A stretch of 64,000 nucleotides of DNA, taken from assembly GCA_017453065.1 (NCBI GenBank), contig JAFTKW010000014.1:1-64000 (forward strand), given 5' to 3'. Position 1 is the stretch's first letter. Each line of letters opens with the position of its first letter. A program made the position numbers and the translations under genes. Below are positions 1 to 8,878 of the stretch, in pieces. The notes under the pieces were generated by a model. It ran no database searches and was not told the origin of the DNA. It worked only from the letters and a program-made list of their open reading frames with translations. The DNA is from Lachnospiraceae bacterium. Lineage in GTDB: Bacteria > Bacillota > Clostridia > Lachnospirales > Lachnospiraceae.

Positions 1-155
1 AGTTGTCCTTGTCCCAGAAATCACTACTAGCAATTTCTGTTCCGAATTTAATCTTGCGATTAAGGTTTTTGTTCTCTGAAAATCTTAAAGAATTTTCAGG
101 GTTGCATTGCTGTTTATTTGTCAAAGTTCATTCGTTGTGACTTCAAGAGCCGCAA
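1..155 (-). promoter_or_regulatory. Leader of a leftward stable-RNA (probably rRNA) operon
   Basis: This is the transcribed region just downstream of the promoter at 163-191, read on the minus strand. It contains GAACTTTGAC (120-129), which resembles the boxA antitermination element of Firmicute rRNA leaders. It also has two small hairpins: one with CTGAAAAT/ATTTTCAG arms, and one near 16-40 with CAGAAAT/ATTTCTG arms. No reading frame here is convincing. A 16S rRNA gene would be expected just beyond the window edge; that is inference. Confidence 0.45.
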
Positions 156-162
156 CTCGTTT

Positions 163-191
163 ATATTAACACGACCGCTTTTCTTTGTCAA
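163..191 (-). promoter_or_regulatory. Strong sigma-A promoter P2, firing leftward
   Basis: On the minus strand there is TTGACA (186-191), a 17-bp spacer and TAATAT (163-168). It is the second of two near-consensus promoters about 97 bp apart. Tandem strong promoters are typical of rRNA operons. It points out of the window and has no protein gene downstream inside it. Confidence 0.65.
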
Positions 192-259
192 CAACTTTTT
201 TAAATAATTTTTTGTCATCTGTGAGCAATCATCTCTGTGCTCTCCCTGACGACTTGCCT

Positions 260-288
260 AGTATAGCATTAGTAATTGTATATGTCAA
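260..288 (-). promoter_or_regulatory. Strong sigma-A promoter P1, firing leftward
   Basis: On the minus strand there is TTGACA (283-288), a 17-bp spacer and TATACT (260-265). It is the upstream partner of the promoter at 163-191. It lies after the terminator of the preceding protein operon (340-369), so it starts a separate transcription unit. Confidence 0.65.
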
Positions 289-339
289 CAGCCTTTTTGA
301 TATTTTTTTCATCAATTTGACACAATTTAGCTTTTACAC

Positions 340-369
340 AAAAAGAAAGCCCTTTTTACGGGGCTTTCT
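340..369 (-). terminator. Intrinsic terminator of the 421-8773 operon
   Basis: There is a 9-bp stem (344-352 with 361-369) with an 8-nt loop, followed on the minus strand by a run of five T. It lies 52 bp after the lipoprotein stop codon. Confidence 0.8.
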
Positions 370-420
370 AGTCGTTTTTGCAATATACAATTCTCACACA
401 ATTCAAACGATTGCTCTAAT

Positions 421-1131
421 TTACTGTAATAATACTAGTTTTTGGCTCTCTTCACTGCCTGATTTACGCATATTTAAAGTAATGTGAGTAATTTGACCGT
501 CATACGATTCGTCTACCTGAGCCAAAATCACCAAAGGAACTGTCTCTCCAGCACTAAGCGTACCTACATAAGAGGTCAAATCGTCCAAAAGCATAGTCTG
601 CATCACACCTACCGTCTTCTCTCCATTGAGTTGAATACGTAAAATAGGTGTCAGTTGAAGCATATTAACCTCTTTACTCTCAGATGTTTCATTGGTCACA
701 TCAAATTTCAGCACAAGCAATGTCTTACCAGCCTTTGCTTCTAATGAGAAGAATAAATCATCAGCCAAACCCTCAGGATATGTTTTGCAGGTTTGGTAAT
801 CTACATATTCAATTGCCAAGCCATCCAACTGATAGAACTCGTCAATAGAAGTTACAGGGCCTGTTCCGCCACTAACATCCACGATATCTGTATCCTCTAC
901 TGGATCCATTCCAGATGCTTCCTCTTCTTCAGGAGGAAGTTCTGGCAAAGGAGTATCATACTTCGACAGATCCACCAGCCTGTTTTCATAGTTGGCATCG
1001 TATTTCAACGCAACATTGGCTGCATAGTTAACGATACGCGCTTCCTGCTCTGGTGTCATATCAGGAACACCACAACTACACAACATAGAAACAAGCATCA
1101 CCCCTATGACAACCATTCTCAGTCTCTTCAT
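421..1131 (-). CDS. Predicted lipoprotein with DUF4352-like ectodomain
   Basis: A 236-residue secreted lipoprotein. The signal peptide ends in a lipobox (LCSCG), so the mature protein begins at Cys20 and is anchored outside the membrane. An acidic, Pro/Glu-rich linker (about 62-85) leads into a C-terminal domain (about 110-235). That domain has the beta-rich pattern of DUF4352/immunoglobulin-like lipoproteins, including a LVLKFDVTNET stretch. It is the last gene of the operon, 2 bp after the DUF2339-like membrane protein, so the two may work together at the cell surface. The fold assignment is inference and no function can be given. Confidence 0.75.
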   Translation of the reverse strand: MKRLRMVVIGVMLVSMLCSCGVPDMTPEQEARIVNYAANVALKYDANYENRLVDLSKYDTPLPELPPEEEEASGMDPVEDTDIVDVSGGTGPVTSIDEFYQLDGLAIEYVDYQTCKTYPEGLADDLFFSLEAKAGKTLLVLKFDVTNETSESKEVNMLQLTPILRIQLNGEKTVGVMQTMLLDDLTSYVGTLSAGETVPLVILAQVDESYDGQITHITLNMRKSGSEESQKLVLLQ

Positions 1132-1133
1132 AT

Positions 1134-3389
1134 TTACTCTCCTCTGTTTGCAACCTTCTTTTCAAGCAGAATATAAATAAATGATATTGATAATATAATA
1201 ACCCCAATAATCAAAAAGAGCAACATTCTTTCTTGAATTGGCGTAGCACTAAAATCATAAAACAATACTTTAAAGCAAACTAGCAGAGACAATATCAGTC
1301 CATAAACACGAACTTCTTTTCTGCTAAGAGCGAAACCAACAACAACACTAACAATTGCAATCACCATCAAGATTACACTTCCAAGCAACTGCACTTCTAT
1401 TTCAGACGTCAGTGCCAAATATGTCCAGAATATAGAAAGGAACAAATACTTTCCTCCAAAATTCATCTTGTACTTGTCTGTAAACATAAGCACCACTACC
1501 GCAGTTCCAAAAACAGCTGCCATAAGAGTGTTTAAATATCCTGAAACAAAAGGCGTTACGCCGCAACCAACAAAAAGAAGTGCTACTGCGCCAATGTTGT
1601 ATATAAGTGGGTTGGAATCTCTCCACCATTTAACATTATTAAATAGGAAGAGTAGCAAAAACAAAATTCCCACACAAAGTGATGGCGCAAGTGCAAAATC
1701 ACCGTGAACGATCAGCAAATATAATATAGAAGAAATAGTTATCATGTATTGATATACAGGCTTATAATGATTCAGTGCAACCACAGAAAGTAAGATAACT
1801 GCCGCCAACACATGTGCCCATACATCTTGGGCCAAATAGAAAATACTTGCATATATCAATGTCATTCCAGTAATGACCAATTCAGATATTTGTAAAGATT
1901 TCACCCTGCTAAGTAGTTTTGAAATGATAAATACTGCTAGAACGGCAATAACCTTTACGCAATTTGCATCATCAAAGGATTCTATTCCATAAGTAAAGAA
2001 TGTAAACAACATTAGGAAATAATAGAAAATCCATTTGTATCTATTCTTTATAAATAGAAGGAACAGCATAAGTGCTGCTAATGCGTACATTCCAAATACA
2101 ATATGATACCATCCACCCATGATCAGTGCTTCTTCCACTGCTCTAGGATGAATATCAGCGCCCATAATAATGGCGTAGTGTATGCTTTCTACGAAAAAGG
2201 TAATCAGAAAACTTACCAATACGCCAATAGTGCACTGTCCTCTCTTCCAGGATGCATAATACACCAAACCAAGGGTAAGCAAATTCGTAATCAGGAAAAG
2301 AAGAACCCATCTGCCATCCATTTCTCCACCAAGTGCGATGTTTGCCAAGATAACAGACATAACCATATTGGAAATCAAATGTGTAATATGTACAACCCTT
2401 GCGCTTCTTTGTACAGGAAGCAGAATAGTGAGTAGGTTAATCAAGAACAAAATTACCGTCATGGTAATGAATTCGGCGGTTGTTCCATATTTGCCCGCTG
2501 GAAGGAAACACAAATAGCATCCAATAAAACTGATTACCTTGATGATGCCAGAATCTTTTCTTCGAGCCATGATGGCCGCCAACACAGAAATCACCACTGT
2601 GACAATTATGGCAACCACATTTCCAAAATTGTGAAGATACAAACAGTTAATCATCGTAGCTGCATACAAGCTGGCAAGGCCTAATCCTGTCATAGCTAGC
2701 GAAAACTTCTCCATGCGTTTGCGGAAAACCAATTCAGAAACCAAAATAACTGCTAATGCAATCACATACAGACTGATTCCTTTGAAAAGACCACCCATAT
2801 AGGTGATACCAAGCATAATAAAGGACGCAAGAATAAACAGTACTCCCAAGATGCAGAACAGACCTGCACCTACGGTAAATTCCACATTCCTTTTCTGCTT
2901 TTTGGCAGGCTGCTGGTACTGATACTGGTTCTGATACACATTCAGAGGTTGAACATATGCCTGCTGTACTGGTTGTGCTACAGGCTGTACCACAGGTTCC
3001 TGTACCGTCTGGGTCACTGGTTGCACCACTGTTTCCTGCACTGGCTGGGTCACTGGTTGCACCACTGTTTCCTGCACTGGCTGGGTCACTGGTTGCACTA
3101 CTGGTTCCTGCACTGGCGTAGCCATTGGCTGTACTACTGGTTCCTGCACTGGCTGGGCTATCGGTTGTACCACAGGCTGTGCCTGCGCTCCAAAGTGTTG
3201 CAGGTAAACGCGGTAATTTTGGTTTACCTCATTTTCCAAATTCATGATTACCTGAGTCTGCGTATCCAGTCTGGACTGGACAGTATTCAAATACTGCGTA
3301 AACCCTGGGTCTTTTGACTCTTGTCTAAATCTGTTGATTTTCAGTTGAAGATTTTCTAATCTCCCAAAGTCTTTTTCCTGATTGTTCAT
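1134..3389 (-). CDS. Large multi-spanning membrane protein, DUF2339-like
   Basis: A 751-residue protein. Residues 1-60 look like a coiled coil. Residues about 65-145 are a Pro/Gln/Val low-complexity linker made of 12-residue repeats. From about 170 to the end there are some 18-20 hydrophobic segments. This layout (soluble coiled N-terminus, then a very hydrophobic body) matches the DUF2339 family of predicted membrane proteins, whose function is unknown. It lies 7 bp after hflX and 2 bp before the lipoprotein gene, so all three are probably cotranscribed. The repeat linker is encoded by near-perfect 36-bp tandem repeats. Confidence 0.75.
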   Translation of the reverse strand: MNNQEKDFGRLENLQLKINRFRQESKDPGFTQYLNTVQSRLDTQTQVIMNLENEVNQNYRVYLQHFGAQAQPVVQPIAQPVQEPVVQPMATPVQEPVVQPVTQPVQETVVQPVTQPVQETVVQPVTQTVQEPVVQPVAQPVQQAYVQPLNVYQNQYQYQQPAKKQKRNVEFTVGAGLFCILGVLFILASFIMLGITYMGGLFKGISLYVIALAVILVSELVFRKRMEKFSLAMTGLGLASLYAATMINCLYLHNFGNVVAIIVTVVISVLAAIMARRKDSGIIKVISFIGCYLCFLPAGKYGTTAEFITMTVILFLINLLTILLPVQRSARVVHITHLISNMVMSVILANIALGGEMDGRWVLLFLITNLLTLGLVYYASWKRGQCTIGVLVSFLITFFVESIHYAIIMGADIHPRAVEEALIMGGWYHIVFGMYALAALMLFLLFIKNRYKWIFYYFLMLFTFFTYGIESFDDANCVKVIAVLAVFIISKLLSRVKSLQISELVITGMTLIYASIFYLAQDVWAHVLAAVILLSVVALNHYKPVYQYMITISSILYLLIVHGDFALAPSLCVGILFLLLFLFNNVKWWRDSNPLIYNIGAVALLFVGCGVTPFVSGYLNTLMAAVFGTAVVVLMFTDKYKMNFGGKYLFLSIFWTYLALTSEIEVQLLGSVILMVIAIVSVVVGFALSRKEVRVYGLILSLLVCFKVLFYDFSATPIQERMLLFLIIGVIILSISFIYILLEKKVANRGE
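2960..3185. repeat. 36-bp tandem repeats inside the membrane-protein gene
   Basis: Repeats with a 36-bp period encode a 12-residue Pro/Val/Gln unit. The copies starting at 3031 and 3067 are identical over most of their length; outer copies are diverged. The repeat is in frame, so copy-number change would alter linker length without breaking the protein. Confidence 0.85.
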
Positions 3390-3396
3390 TTTCCCT

Positions 3397-4689
3397 TTAG
3401 TCGATGAATTCCTCGACTATATACTCCTTATATTTTTCATAATCCCTCTTTTGACAGTTTATCACAAGGCGAACCCCATCTGCAACATACTCCTGGCTTA
3501 CTGCTTTCCCCTTCTCAAGCAAATAAGACAGTATGCTTCCTTTGTCATAAGGAATCAAAAACTTCACTTCCTTATTGTCAGCATACAATTTGTCGCAGAT
3601 AAGTTTTAACAACTCCTCTATACCCTGCCCATTCTTTGCAGACATAAAAATTTGCTGATCATTTACCACATGAGGCAGTTTATCCATCACTTTGTCAGCC
3701 TTGTTATAAACATAAATCACAGGAATACCTCCTGCTTCCATGTCTTTCAGTGTTTCTTCCGTCACTTTTATGTGTTGTTTGTGATGTTCATCAGAATAAT
3801 CCACCACATGAAGCAGCAAATCTGCCTGCTTTACTTCATCCAACGTAGAGCGAAAAGCCTTGATCAGTCCGTGGGGCAATTTGTGAATAAAGCCAACCGT
3901 ATCAGCAAGATAAAAAGGTCTAGCCTCCTGAGTGTCAATCAGTCGAACCGATGTCTCCAAGGTAGCAAAAACCATATCTTTTTCAAACACCTTTTTGGAC
4001 TCATCCCCAATAAATCTTTCCACCAAGGTATTGAGCAAAGTAGATTTACCTGCATTGGTATAACCTACCAGCGAAACTCTTGGAATTGCAGACTTAACTC
4101 TCTTCTGCCTCTGAGTTTCTCTTTCTCTGGATACTTCTTCCAATTCCTTGCGAAGTTCAGAGATTCGATGTTCTATCTTACGTCTATCAAGTTCAATCTT
4201 CTTTTCACCGGCACCCTTGTTACTGAGGCTACCACTGGCGCCACCCTGTCTTCCAAGGGCATCATGCAATCCTACCAATCTTGGCAACATATACTGAAGT
4301 TTCGCAGTCTCTACCTGCAATTTAGCCTCTCTGGTTTTGGCTCTCTCAGAAAAAATATCCAGGATAAGGCCTGTTCTGTCCATAACCTCCAAATCCAGTT
4401 CCTGCTGAAGGTTGCGCATCTGAGATGGACTAAGCGCATTGTCAAAGATTACTAAGTCTGCCTCCATATCTTTTGCAAACTCTCTTGTTTCTGCCACCTT
4501 GCCCTTACCTATATAAAGAGCTTTGTGAATGGCTTCCAATTTCTGAGTAATAATACCCACCACTTCCATATCACAAGCCTTTGCCAGATTGGCAAGTTCT
4601 TCCATGGAGGTTTCAAATTCTTCTTCCTCTCCCGTGTCTACTCCGACAAGTAGAGCACGTCTCTTAAATTCAATTTCTTCTTCCCTCAT
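3397..4689 (-). CDS. hflX: Ribosome-associated GTPase HflX
   Basis: A 430-residue GTPase of the HflX family, which binds the 50S subunit and splits or rescues stalled ribosomes. The N-terminal HflX domain (about 1-190) includes a Gly-rich QGGASGS loop. The central G domain has G1 GYTNAGKST (about 207-215), G3 DTVGF and G4 NKAD. Length is normal for the family. It is a single complete frame 15 bp after the histidine kinase gene, and the first residues MREEEIEF are preceded by a Shine-Dalgarno site. Its place in an operon with a two-component system suggests stress-linked expression; that is inference. Confidence 0.95.
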   Translation of the reverse strand: MREEEIEFKRRALLVGVDTGEEEEFETSMEELANLAKACDMEVVGIITQKLEAIHKALYIGKGKVAETREFAKDMEADLVIFDNALSPSQMRNLQQELDLEVMDRTGLILDIFSERAKTREAKLQVETAKLQYMLPRLVGLHDALGRQGGASGSLSNKGAGEKKIELDRRKIEHRISELRKELEEVSRERETQRQKRVKSAIPRVSLVGYTNAGKSTLLNTLVERFIGDESKKVFEKDMVFATLETSVRLIDTQEARPFYLADTVGFIHKLPHGLIKAFRSTLDEVKQADLLLHVVDYSDEHHKQHIKVTEETLKDMEAGGIPVIYVYNKADKVMDKLPHVVNDQQIFMSAKNGQGIEELLKLICDKLYADNKEVKFLIPYDKGSILSYLLEKGKAVSQEYVADGVRLVINCQKRDYEKYKEYIVEEFID

Positions 4690-4704
4690 ATAACTCCTTT
4701 AATA

Positions 4705-6207
4705 CTACAAAGCACTACCAGAGTCCACATCTAATTCAAACCAAAATTCAACACCATTGTCGTAATTGATTACACCATATTTCTGATTCATGGACTCCAT
4801 GATTGCTTTCACAATAGAAAGACCAACGCCACTTCCGCCGTATTCTCTAGTTCTGGCCTTGTCTACCTTGTAGAATTTCTCCCACAGGTGAGGAATGCTA
4901 TCTTCTGGTATCGGGTCACCCGTATTGAACACGGATACTCTGACTACCGACGCAGTCTTCGTCAACTTAACATCAATTATTTTGTCTCCTGAAACATGAT
5001 TGATTGCATTGGTGAAGTAATTGGTAAATACTTCTTCTACCTTATACTCATCCGCCCATACATAGATAGGCTCATAATGCTCCATGCGCACGGAAACATC
5101 GTTTTGCTTGGTCAGAATCTGAGCAGCCTGTAAATAATTGCAGATCAAATCCACAATATCAAATCGCTCCATAGCAACATTATCGTTACCAAACTCCAGC
5201 TGATTTAAAGTAAGTAACTTTTTTACCATGGTGTTCATCTTGGATGCCTCGTCAATGATGACATCACAATAGAACTGTCTGCTCTCCGGGTCATCATTGA
5301 TGCCCTCTTTCAAACCTTCTGCATATCCTTGAATGAGTGCAATAGGAGTCTTGAGTTCGTGGGATACGTTGGACAGAAATTCCTTGCACATTTCGTCCAC
5401 TTCGTTTTTCTTTTCAATATCCTGTTGCAGTTCATTGTTGGCTGTTTTTAATTCAGAGATAGTTCTCTGAAGCGTTTCAGACAAAGCATTGATATTGTCG
5501 CCAAGCAGAGAAACCTCTGTCTGCCCTTTGCCTGTATATTTGGCTTCAAAATCCAGTGCCTTCATTCTTCTGGATATTTCAACCAACTCTAAAATAGGTC
5601 CTGTAAAGGTACCTGTAATCATCCAAATAATAATACCACTTAAAATTGCTGCTCCAATCCCTACATAAAGCAAGAATCGATTGGCAAGTTCTACGCTCTC
5701 CTGCACGTTGGCAAGAGGAGTTCGCATCATAAAAATGGTACTTGTCCCTATGACACCGTGCATCTCCAGATACTCGCTGCCCATGCCTCGTTCCTGAGTT
5801 TTTAAAATAGTATACTGTTCCGTCTCCACTACCGTCTCTGCAAATGGCATCTGTATTCCAAAAATGTAATCTCTGACACGCTGGTTGAGAGCCATTTGAT
5901 CACTGCCAAAATGAAACATAGTTTCAGAGTTAGAGTCAAGTACTATGCCACTTATGTTTGAACGATGCGAAAGATCCATCATCTCAGATTGGAACTCTTC
6001 GTCCGATAGAAGCTGTGCCTCCATGGCTTTGCATATCTGGTTGTAACCATCCATCAAATCATCTTGTCTATTTGCTTCATAATAAGACTGCAAAAAAGCA
6101 TTGTTTAATATCCAACACAAAAAGATAGTCGAAAAAACTACCAACATAAAACTAATCGCTATTCTGATTTTGATGGAATGCATTACAGCATATCTATGTT
6201 TTTTCAC
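4705..6207 (-). CDS. Sensor histidine kinase (HAMP, HisKA, HATPase)
   Basis: A 500-residue membrane histidine kinase. TM1 is at about 12-34. An extracytoplasmic sensor region (about 35-170) is followed by TM2 (about 175-198) and a HAMP domain. The H-box is NVSHELKTPIALIQGYAEG (about 280), with His as phosphoacceptor. The N, G1 and G2 boxes of the ATPase domain end in GGSGVGLSIVKAIMES. It is EnvZ/OmpR-type and is probably the partner of the response regulator at 7534-8211. The two are separated by a CLC transporter gene, with about 20 bp on either side, so all three should be cotranscribed. Confidence 0.93.
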   Translation of the reverse strand: MKKHRYAVMHSIKIRIAISFMLVVFSTIFLCWILNNAFLQSYYEANRQDDLMDGYNQICKAMEAQLLSDEEFQSEMMDLSHRSNISGIVLDSNSETMFHFGSDQMALNQRVRDYIFGIQMPFAETVVETEQYTILKTQERGMGSEYLEMHGVIGTSTIFMMRTPLANVQESVELANRFLLYVGIGAAILSGIIIWMITGTFTGPILELVEISRRMKALDFEAKYTGKGQTEVSLLGDNINALSETLQRTISELKTANNELQQDIEKKNEVDEMCKEFLSNVSHELKTPIALIQGYAEGLKEGINDDPESRQFYCDVIIDEASKMNTMVKKLLTLNQLEFGNDNVAMERFDIVDLICNYLQAAQILTKQNDVSVRMEHYEPIYVWADEYKVEEVFTNYFTNAINHVSGDKIIDVKLTKTASVVRVSVFNTGDPIPEDSIPHLWEKFYKVDKARTREYGGSGVGLSIVKAIMESMNQKYGVINYDNGVEFWFELDVDSGSAL

Positions 6208-6228
6208 AAAACTACCTCTTTTACATCA

Positions 6229-7503
6229 TTAATCTTGATTCTCTTTTTTCCATCTATGTCCACGATAATGTGCATCATATTTGGAGTACATAATTCTCTG
6301 TGAGTGATAAAGACTATAGTACCCGGACAACATATAACTAACCGCTACACCAATTAGTACAAAATAGATTCCTTCCATGCCAAAAAGTTCAAAGGCCAAT
6401 AGCAGGGATGTAATAGGACTATTGGTTACTCCGCAAAACAGAGCTATCATTCCTACTGCAGCACACATGGAAGGCGAAACGCCCAGCATCTGTCCCATCA
6501 AGCAGCCAAAGGTTGCACCAACAAAGAAAGACGGTACAATCTCTCCACCCTTATAACCAACGCCTAAAGTCAGCGCAGTTAAAATCAATTTCAATAAAAA
6601 TGCCTCTGGATTGGTCTGTCCATGAACTACTGCTCGCTCAATCACATCCATTCCAACGCCCATATAATCTTTTGAGCCAATCAGTAGATTGATGACCACA
6701 ATCACCAAACCAACTACGAAGATTCTTATGTACGGACTAGATATCCACTTTTTCGCACACTTGGATGTTTCATGCATCAAAATACAAAAAGCAATACTAA
6801 GTGTTGCACATAGGATAGACACCAAAATAATCTTTCCTGTGTTAACCGCAGTAAACTCAGGAACCAATTCAATTACCATGGATTCACCCCGTACGCCAAA
6901 GAAGCGAGCAATCTCCACTGCAATCAAACTGGAAAATACACAAGGAACCAATGCCGCATAATACATCACCCCTACACTGACAACTTCCATTGCAAAAAAG
7001 GTCGCTGCGATAGGTGTTCCAAAAAGAGCCGCAAAGCAAGCACTCATACCACACATCACAGCCACATGCATGTCATTTTCATTTAGTTTAAAGACTTTTC
7101 CTATTCCACTTCCAATACTTCCGCCCATCTGTAAGGCCGCGCCTTCTCTACCCGCAGAACCACCAAAAAGGTGTGTAATCAACGAGCCAACAAAAATGAG
7201 CGGTGCCAATACAATATTTACTTCATCTTCCGAACGCACAGCAGCAATGATACTGTTTGTTCCTTGATCGTCACCACGCTTGGCAAGTTGGTAAAGGAAC
7301 ACGATAGCAATACCGCCCACCGGAAGTCCAAAAACAATCAACGGGTAGTCTGTTCGAATCTGTGCCACCAGATCCAAGCCCTTTGAAAAAAGCACGCCAA
7401 CATTCCCCACTACAGTTCCAATAATGGCAGATATTAGTAACCATTTAATAAAGCTAAAATATCTGGTTTTCTCTTTGCTGATTTTGTTGTGAAAATCTCT
7501 CAT
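6229..7503 (-). CDS. CLC-family anion channel/transporter
   Basis: A CLC-type integral membrane protein (about 424 residues, 10 or more hydrophobic helices). The gating-glutamate region reads SAGREGAALQMGGSIGSG, matching the family motif G(K/R)EGP but with Ala after Gly. A later helix reads GGEIVPSFFVGATFG, equivalent to GxFxPxLxxG. The canonical GSGIP anion-site motif is not visible; KRGDDQGTNSII occupies its place. Such filter changes recall CLC branches other than the classic chloride type, including the fluoride-exporting group, so substrate is uncertain. The start at 7503 is chosen because GGAG lies 6 nt upstream; the alternative ATG at 7515 has no ribosome site. Confidence 0.85.
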   Translation of the reverse strand: MRDFHNKISKEKTRYFSFIKWLLISAIIGTVVGNVGVLFSKGLDLVAQIRTDYPLIVFGLPVGGIAIVFLYQLAKRGDDQGTNSIIAAVRSEDEVNIVLAPLIFVGSLITHLFGGSAGREGAALQMGGSIGSGIGKVFKLNENDMHVAVMCGMSACFAALFGTPIAATFFAMEVVSVGVMYYAALVPCVFSSLIAVEIARFFGVRGESMVIELVPEFTAVNTGKIILVSILCATLSIAFCILMHETSKCAKKWISSPYIRIFVVGLVIVVINLLIGSKDYMGVGMDVIERAVVHGQTNPEAFLLKLILTALTLGVGYKGGEIVPSFFVGATFGCLMGQMLGVSPSMCAAVGMIALFCGVTNSPITSLLLAFELFGMEGIYFVLIGVAVSYMLSGYYSLYHSQRIMYSKYDAHYRGHRWKKENQD

Positions 7504-7533
7504 GTATTTCTCCATATAGTATATTTTGTAATG

Positions 7534-8211
7534 CTATACTTCAAACTTATACCCTAGTCCCCAAATGGTCTTAATCAAGTCTCCTTTTTCTTTGCCCAAC
7601 TTACTTCGAAGTTTCTTCACATGTGTATCTATGGTTCTGGCATCTCCAAAGTAATCATAGTTCCAAACACTATTTAAAATTTTCTCACGAGACAAAGCGA
7701 TTCCTTGATTTTCCACAAAATAAGTAAGCAACTCAAATTCTTTAAAACTTAGATCAATAGACTCGCCATCTATCATCACCATATGAGCAGCCTTGTTAAT
7801 CTCAATTCCGCCCACATTCAAAACATCCTCTGTCGATACCTGACTCGTCCTACGAAGTATGGCTTCAATTCTTGCCACCAAAATCTTTGGACTGAAAGGC
7901 TTGGAAATGTATTCATCTGCCCCCATTTGGAAACCGAGAAGTTCATCTCTCTCATCCCCTTTGGCGGTCAGCATGATAATTGGCACTTTAGAAGTATTTC
8001 GAATTTCTCGACACACTTGCCAGCCATCCATGCGAGGCATCATAACATCCAAAACAATCAGCGCAATATCCTGCTGTTCGAAAAAGGCATCTACTGCCTC
8101 CTTGCCGTCTGCCGCCTCTATCACCTCATAGCCCGCTTTCACCAGGAAGTCTCTCACCAGTTTTCGCATTCTGCTTTCATCATCTACTACTAGAATTTTC
8201 AATTTCTCCAT
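7534..8211 (-). CDS. OmpR/PhoB-type response regulator
   Basis: A 225-residue two-component regulator. The receiver domain (about 1-120) has the acidic pair near the N-terminus (VVDDE), the phosphorylation Asp in IVLDVMMPRMDG and the conserved Lys in YISKPFSPK. A winged-helix DNA-binding domain (about 130-225) ends in the typical RSKLG and GLGYKF motifs. The ATG at 8211 is preferred over the upstream TTG. It overlaps the 3' end of the preceding gene by 32 bp, a sign of translational coupling. The likely partner kinase is at 4705-6207. Confidence 0.93.
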   Translation of the reverse strand: MEKLKILVVDDESRMRKLVRDFLVKAGYEVIEAADGKEAVDAFFEQQDIALIVLDVMMPRMDGWQVCREIRNTSKVPIIMLTAKGDERDELLGFQMGADEYISKPFSPKILVARIEAILRRTSQVSTEDVLNVGGIEINKAAHMVMIDGESIDLSFKEFELLTYFVENQGIALSREKILNSVWNYDYFGDARTIDTHVKKLRSKLGKEKGDLIKTIWGLGYKFEV

Positions 8212-8773
8212 TGTCAATTTTAAGCTCCCTTTCTTTTTCGCGAATTACCTTTTCTCGCTCTGTTAATTCTTGTTCCCAGGATGCATATTTGTTGTTAATC
8301 ACATTTTCATAATTGATAACATTTGGGTTGTCACTTTCCACTGCAATAAAAAACATCAACAATACCAGCACAGACAATGCAATATTCAATAATACAGAAA
8401 AAAACATCGGACTAACCTTTGCTTTTTCCTTTGGCGGTTTCACACGATTGCGGGCCGGATTGGAGCTTTCACGTAATCGTGGTTTGAAATTTACATACAT
8501 TTTGATTGGAGGCACCATATCTGGTGTGATTCCCTGGCAGGACAAAAGAAAATCCTGTACTCTGCGCAAATAGTCAAATCCAATTGGGGTTTTGAATATG
8601 CGCTCCTCTATCGCTTTGCAGTAAATCTTCAAAACCGTGTTCGGTTCATTGTAGTTCATATGCTGTTCCAAATAGGCTATCTTCTTTTCTTCCTGTCTAG
8701 CCAAATCTGCATCGTCTTCCCCTGCAAATTGATAACCGTTTACATATCGCTTGTCCATTTTGTAATCAGCCAT
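8180..8773 (-). CDS. Single-pass membrane protein of unknown function
   Basis: A 197-residue protein that I do not recognise as a named family. The N-terminal part (about 1-110) is soluble and charged. A Pro/Lys-rich stretch precedes one transmembrane segment at about 125-147. The last 40 residues are charged and probably form a coiled coil (EREKVIREKERELK). The ATG at 8773 has GAGGGA upstream. It is the first gene of the operon and overlaps the response regulator gene, so it may be a membrane accessory of the two-component system; that is inference. Confidence 0.7.
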   Translation of the reverse strand: MADYKMDKRYVNGYQFAGEDDADLARQEEKKIAYLEQHMNYNEPNTVLKIYCKAIEERIFKTPIGFDYLRRVQDFLLSCQGITPDMVPPIKMYVNFKPRLRESSNPARNRVKPPKEKAKVSPMFFSVLLNIALSVLVLLMFFIAVESDNPNVINYENVINNKYASWEQELTEREKVIREKERELKIDNGEIENSSSR

Positions 8774-8806
8774 AACCATTCCCTCATAAGTTATCTTTAA
8801 TTATAT

Positions 8807-8832
8807 AAAAAAAGAGTTCGCTTGCGAACTCT
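8807..8832 (-). terminator. Terminator of ssrA
   Basis: A perfect 9-bp stem (8813-8821 with 8824-8832) with a TT loop is followed on the minus strand by six T. It is 47 bp after the tmRNA 3' end and also separates ssrA from the next operon. Confidence 0.88.
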
Positions 8833-8878
8833 TCACAAGCACCTGAAAAGAGTTCCTTTCAAGTACCTAAAACATAAG

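Noticed and set aside
185-487. A 100-codon plus-strand frame at the left edge
   Set aside because: It crosses both leftward promoters, the terminator and the lipoprotein gene end, and has no ribosome site.
2949-3317. A Trp/His/Leu-rich antisense frame over the 36-bp repeats
   Set aside because: It is a by-product of the in-frame repeats of the real gene on the minus strand.
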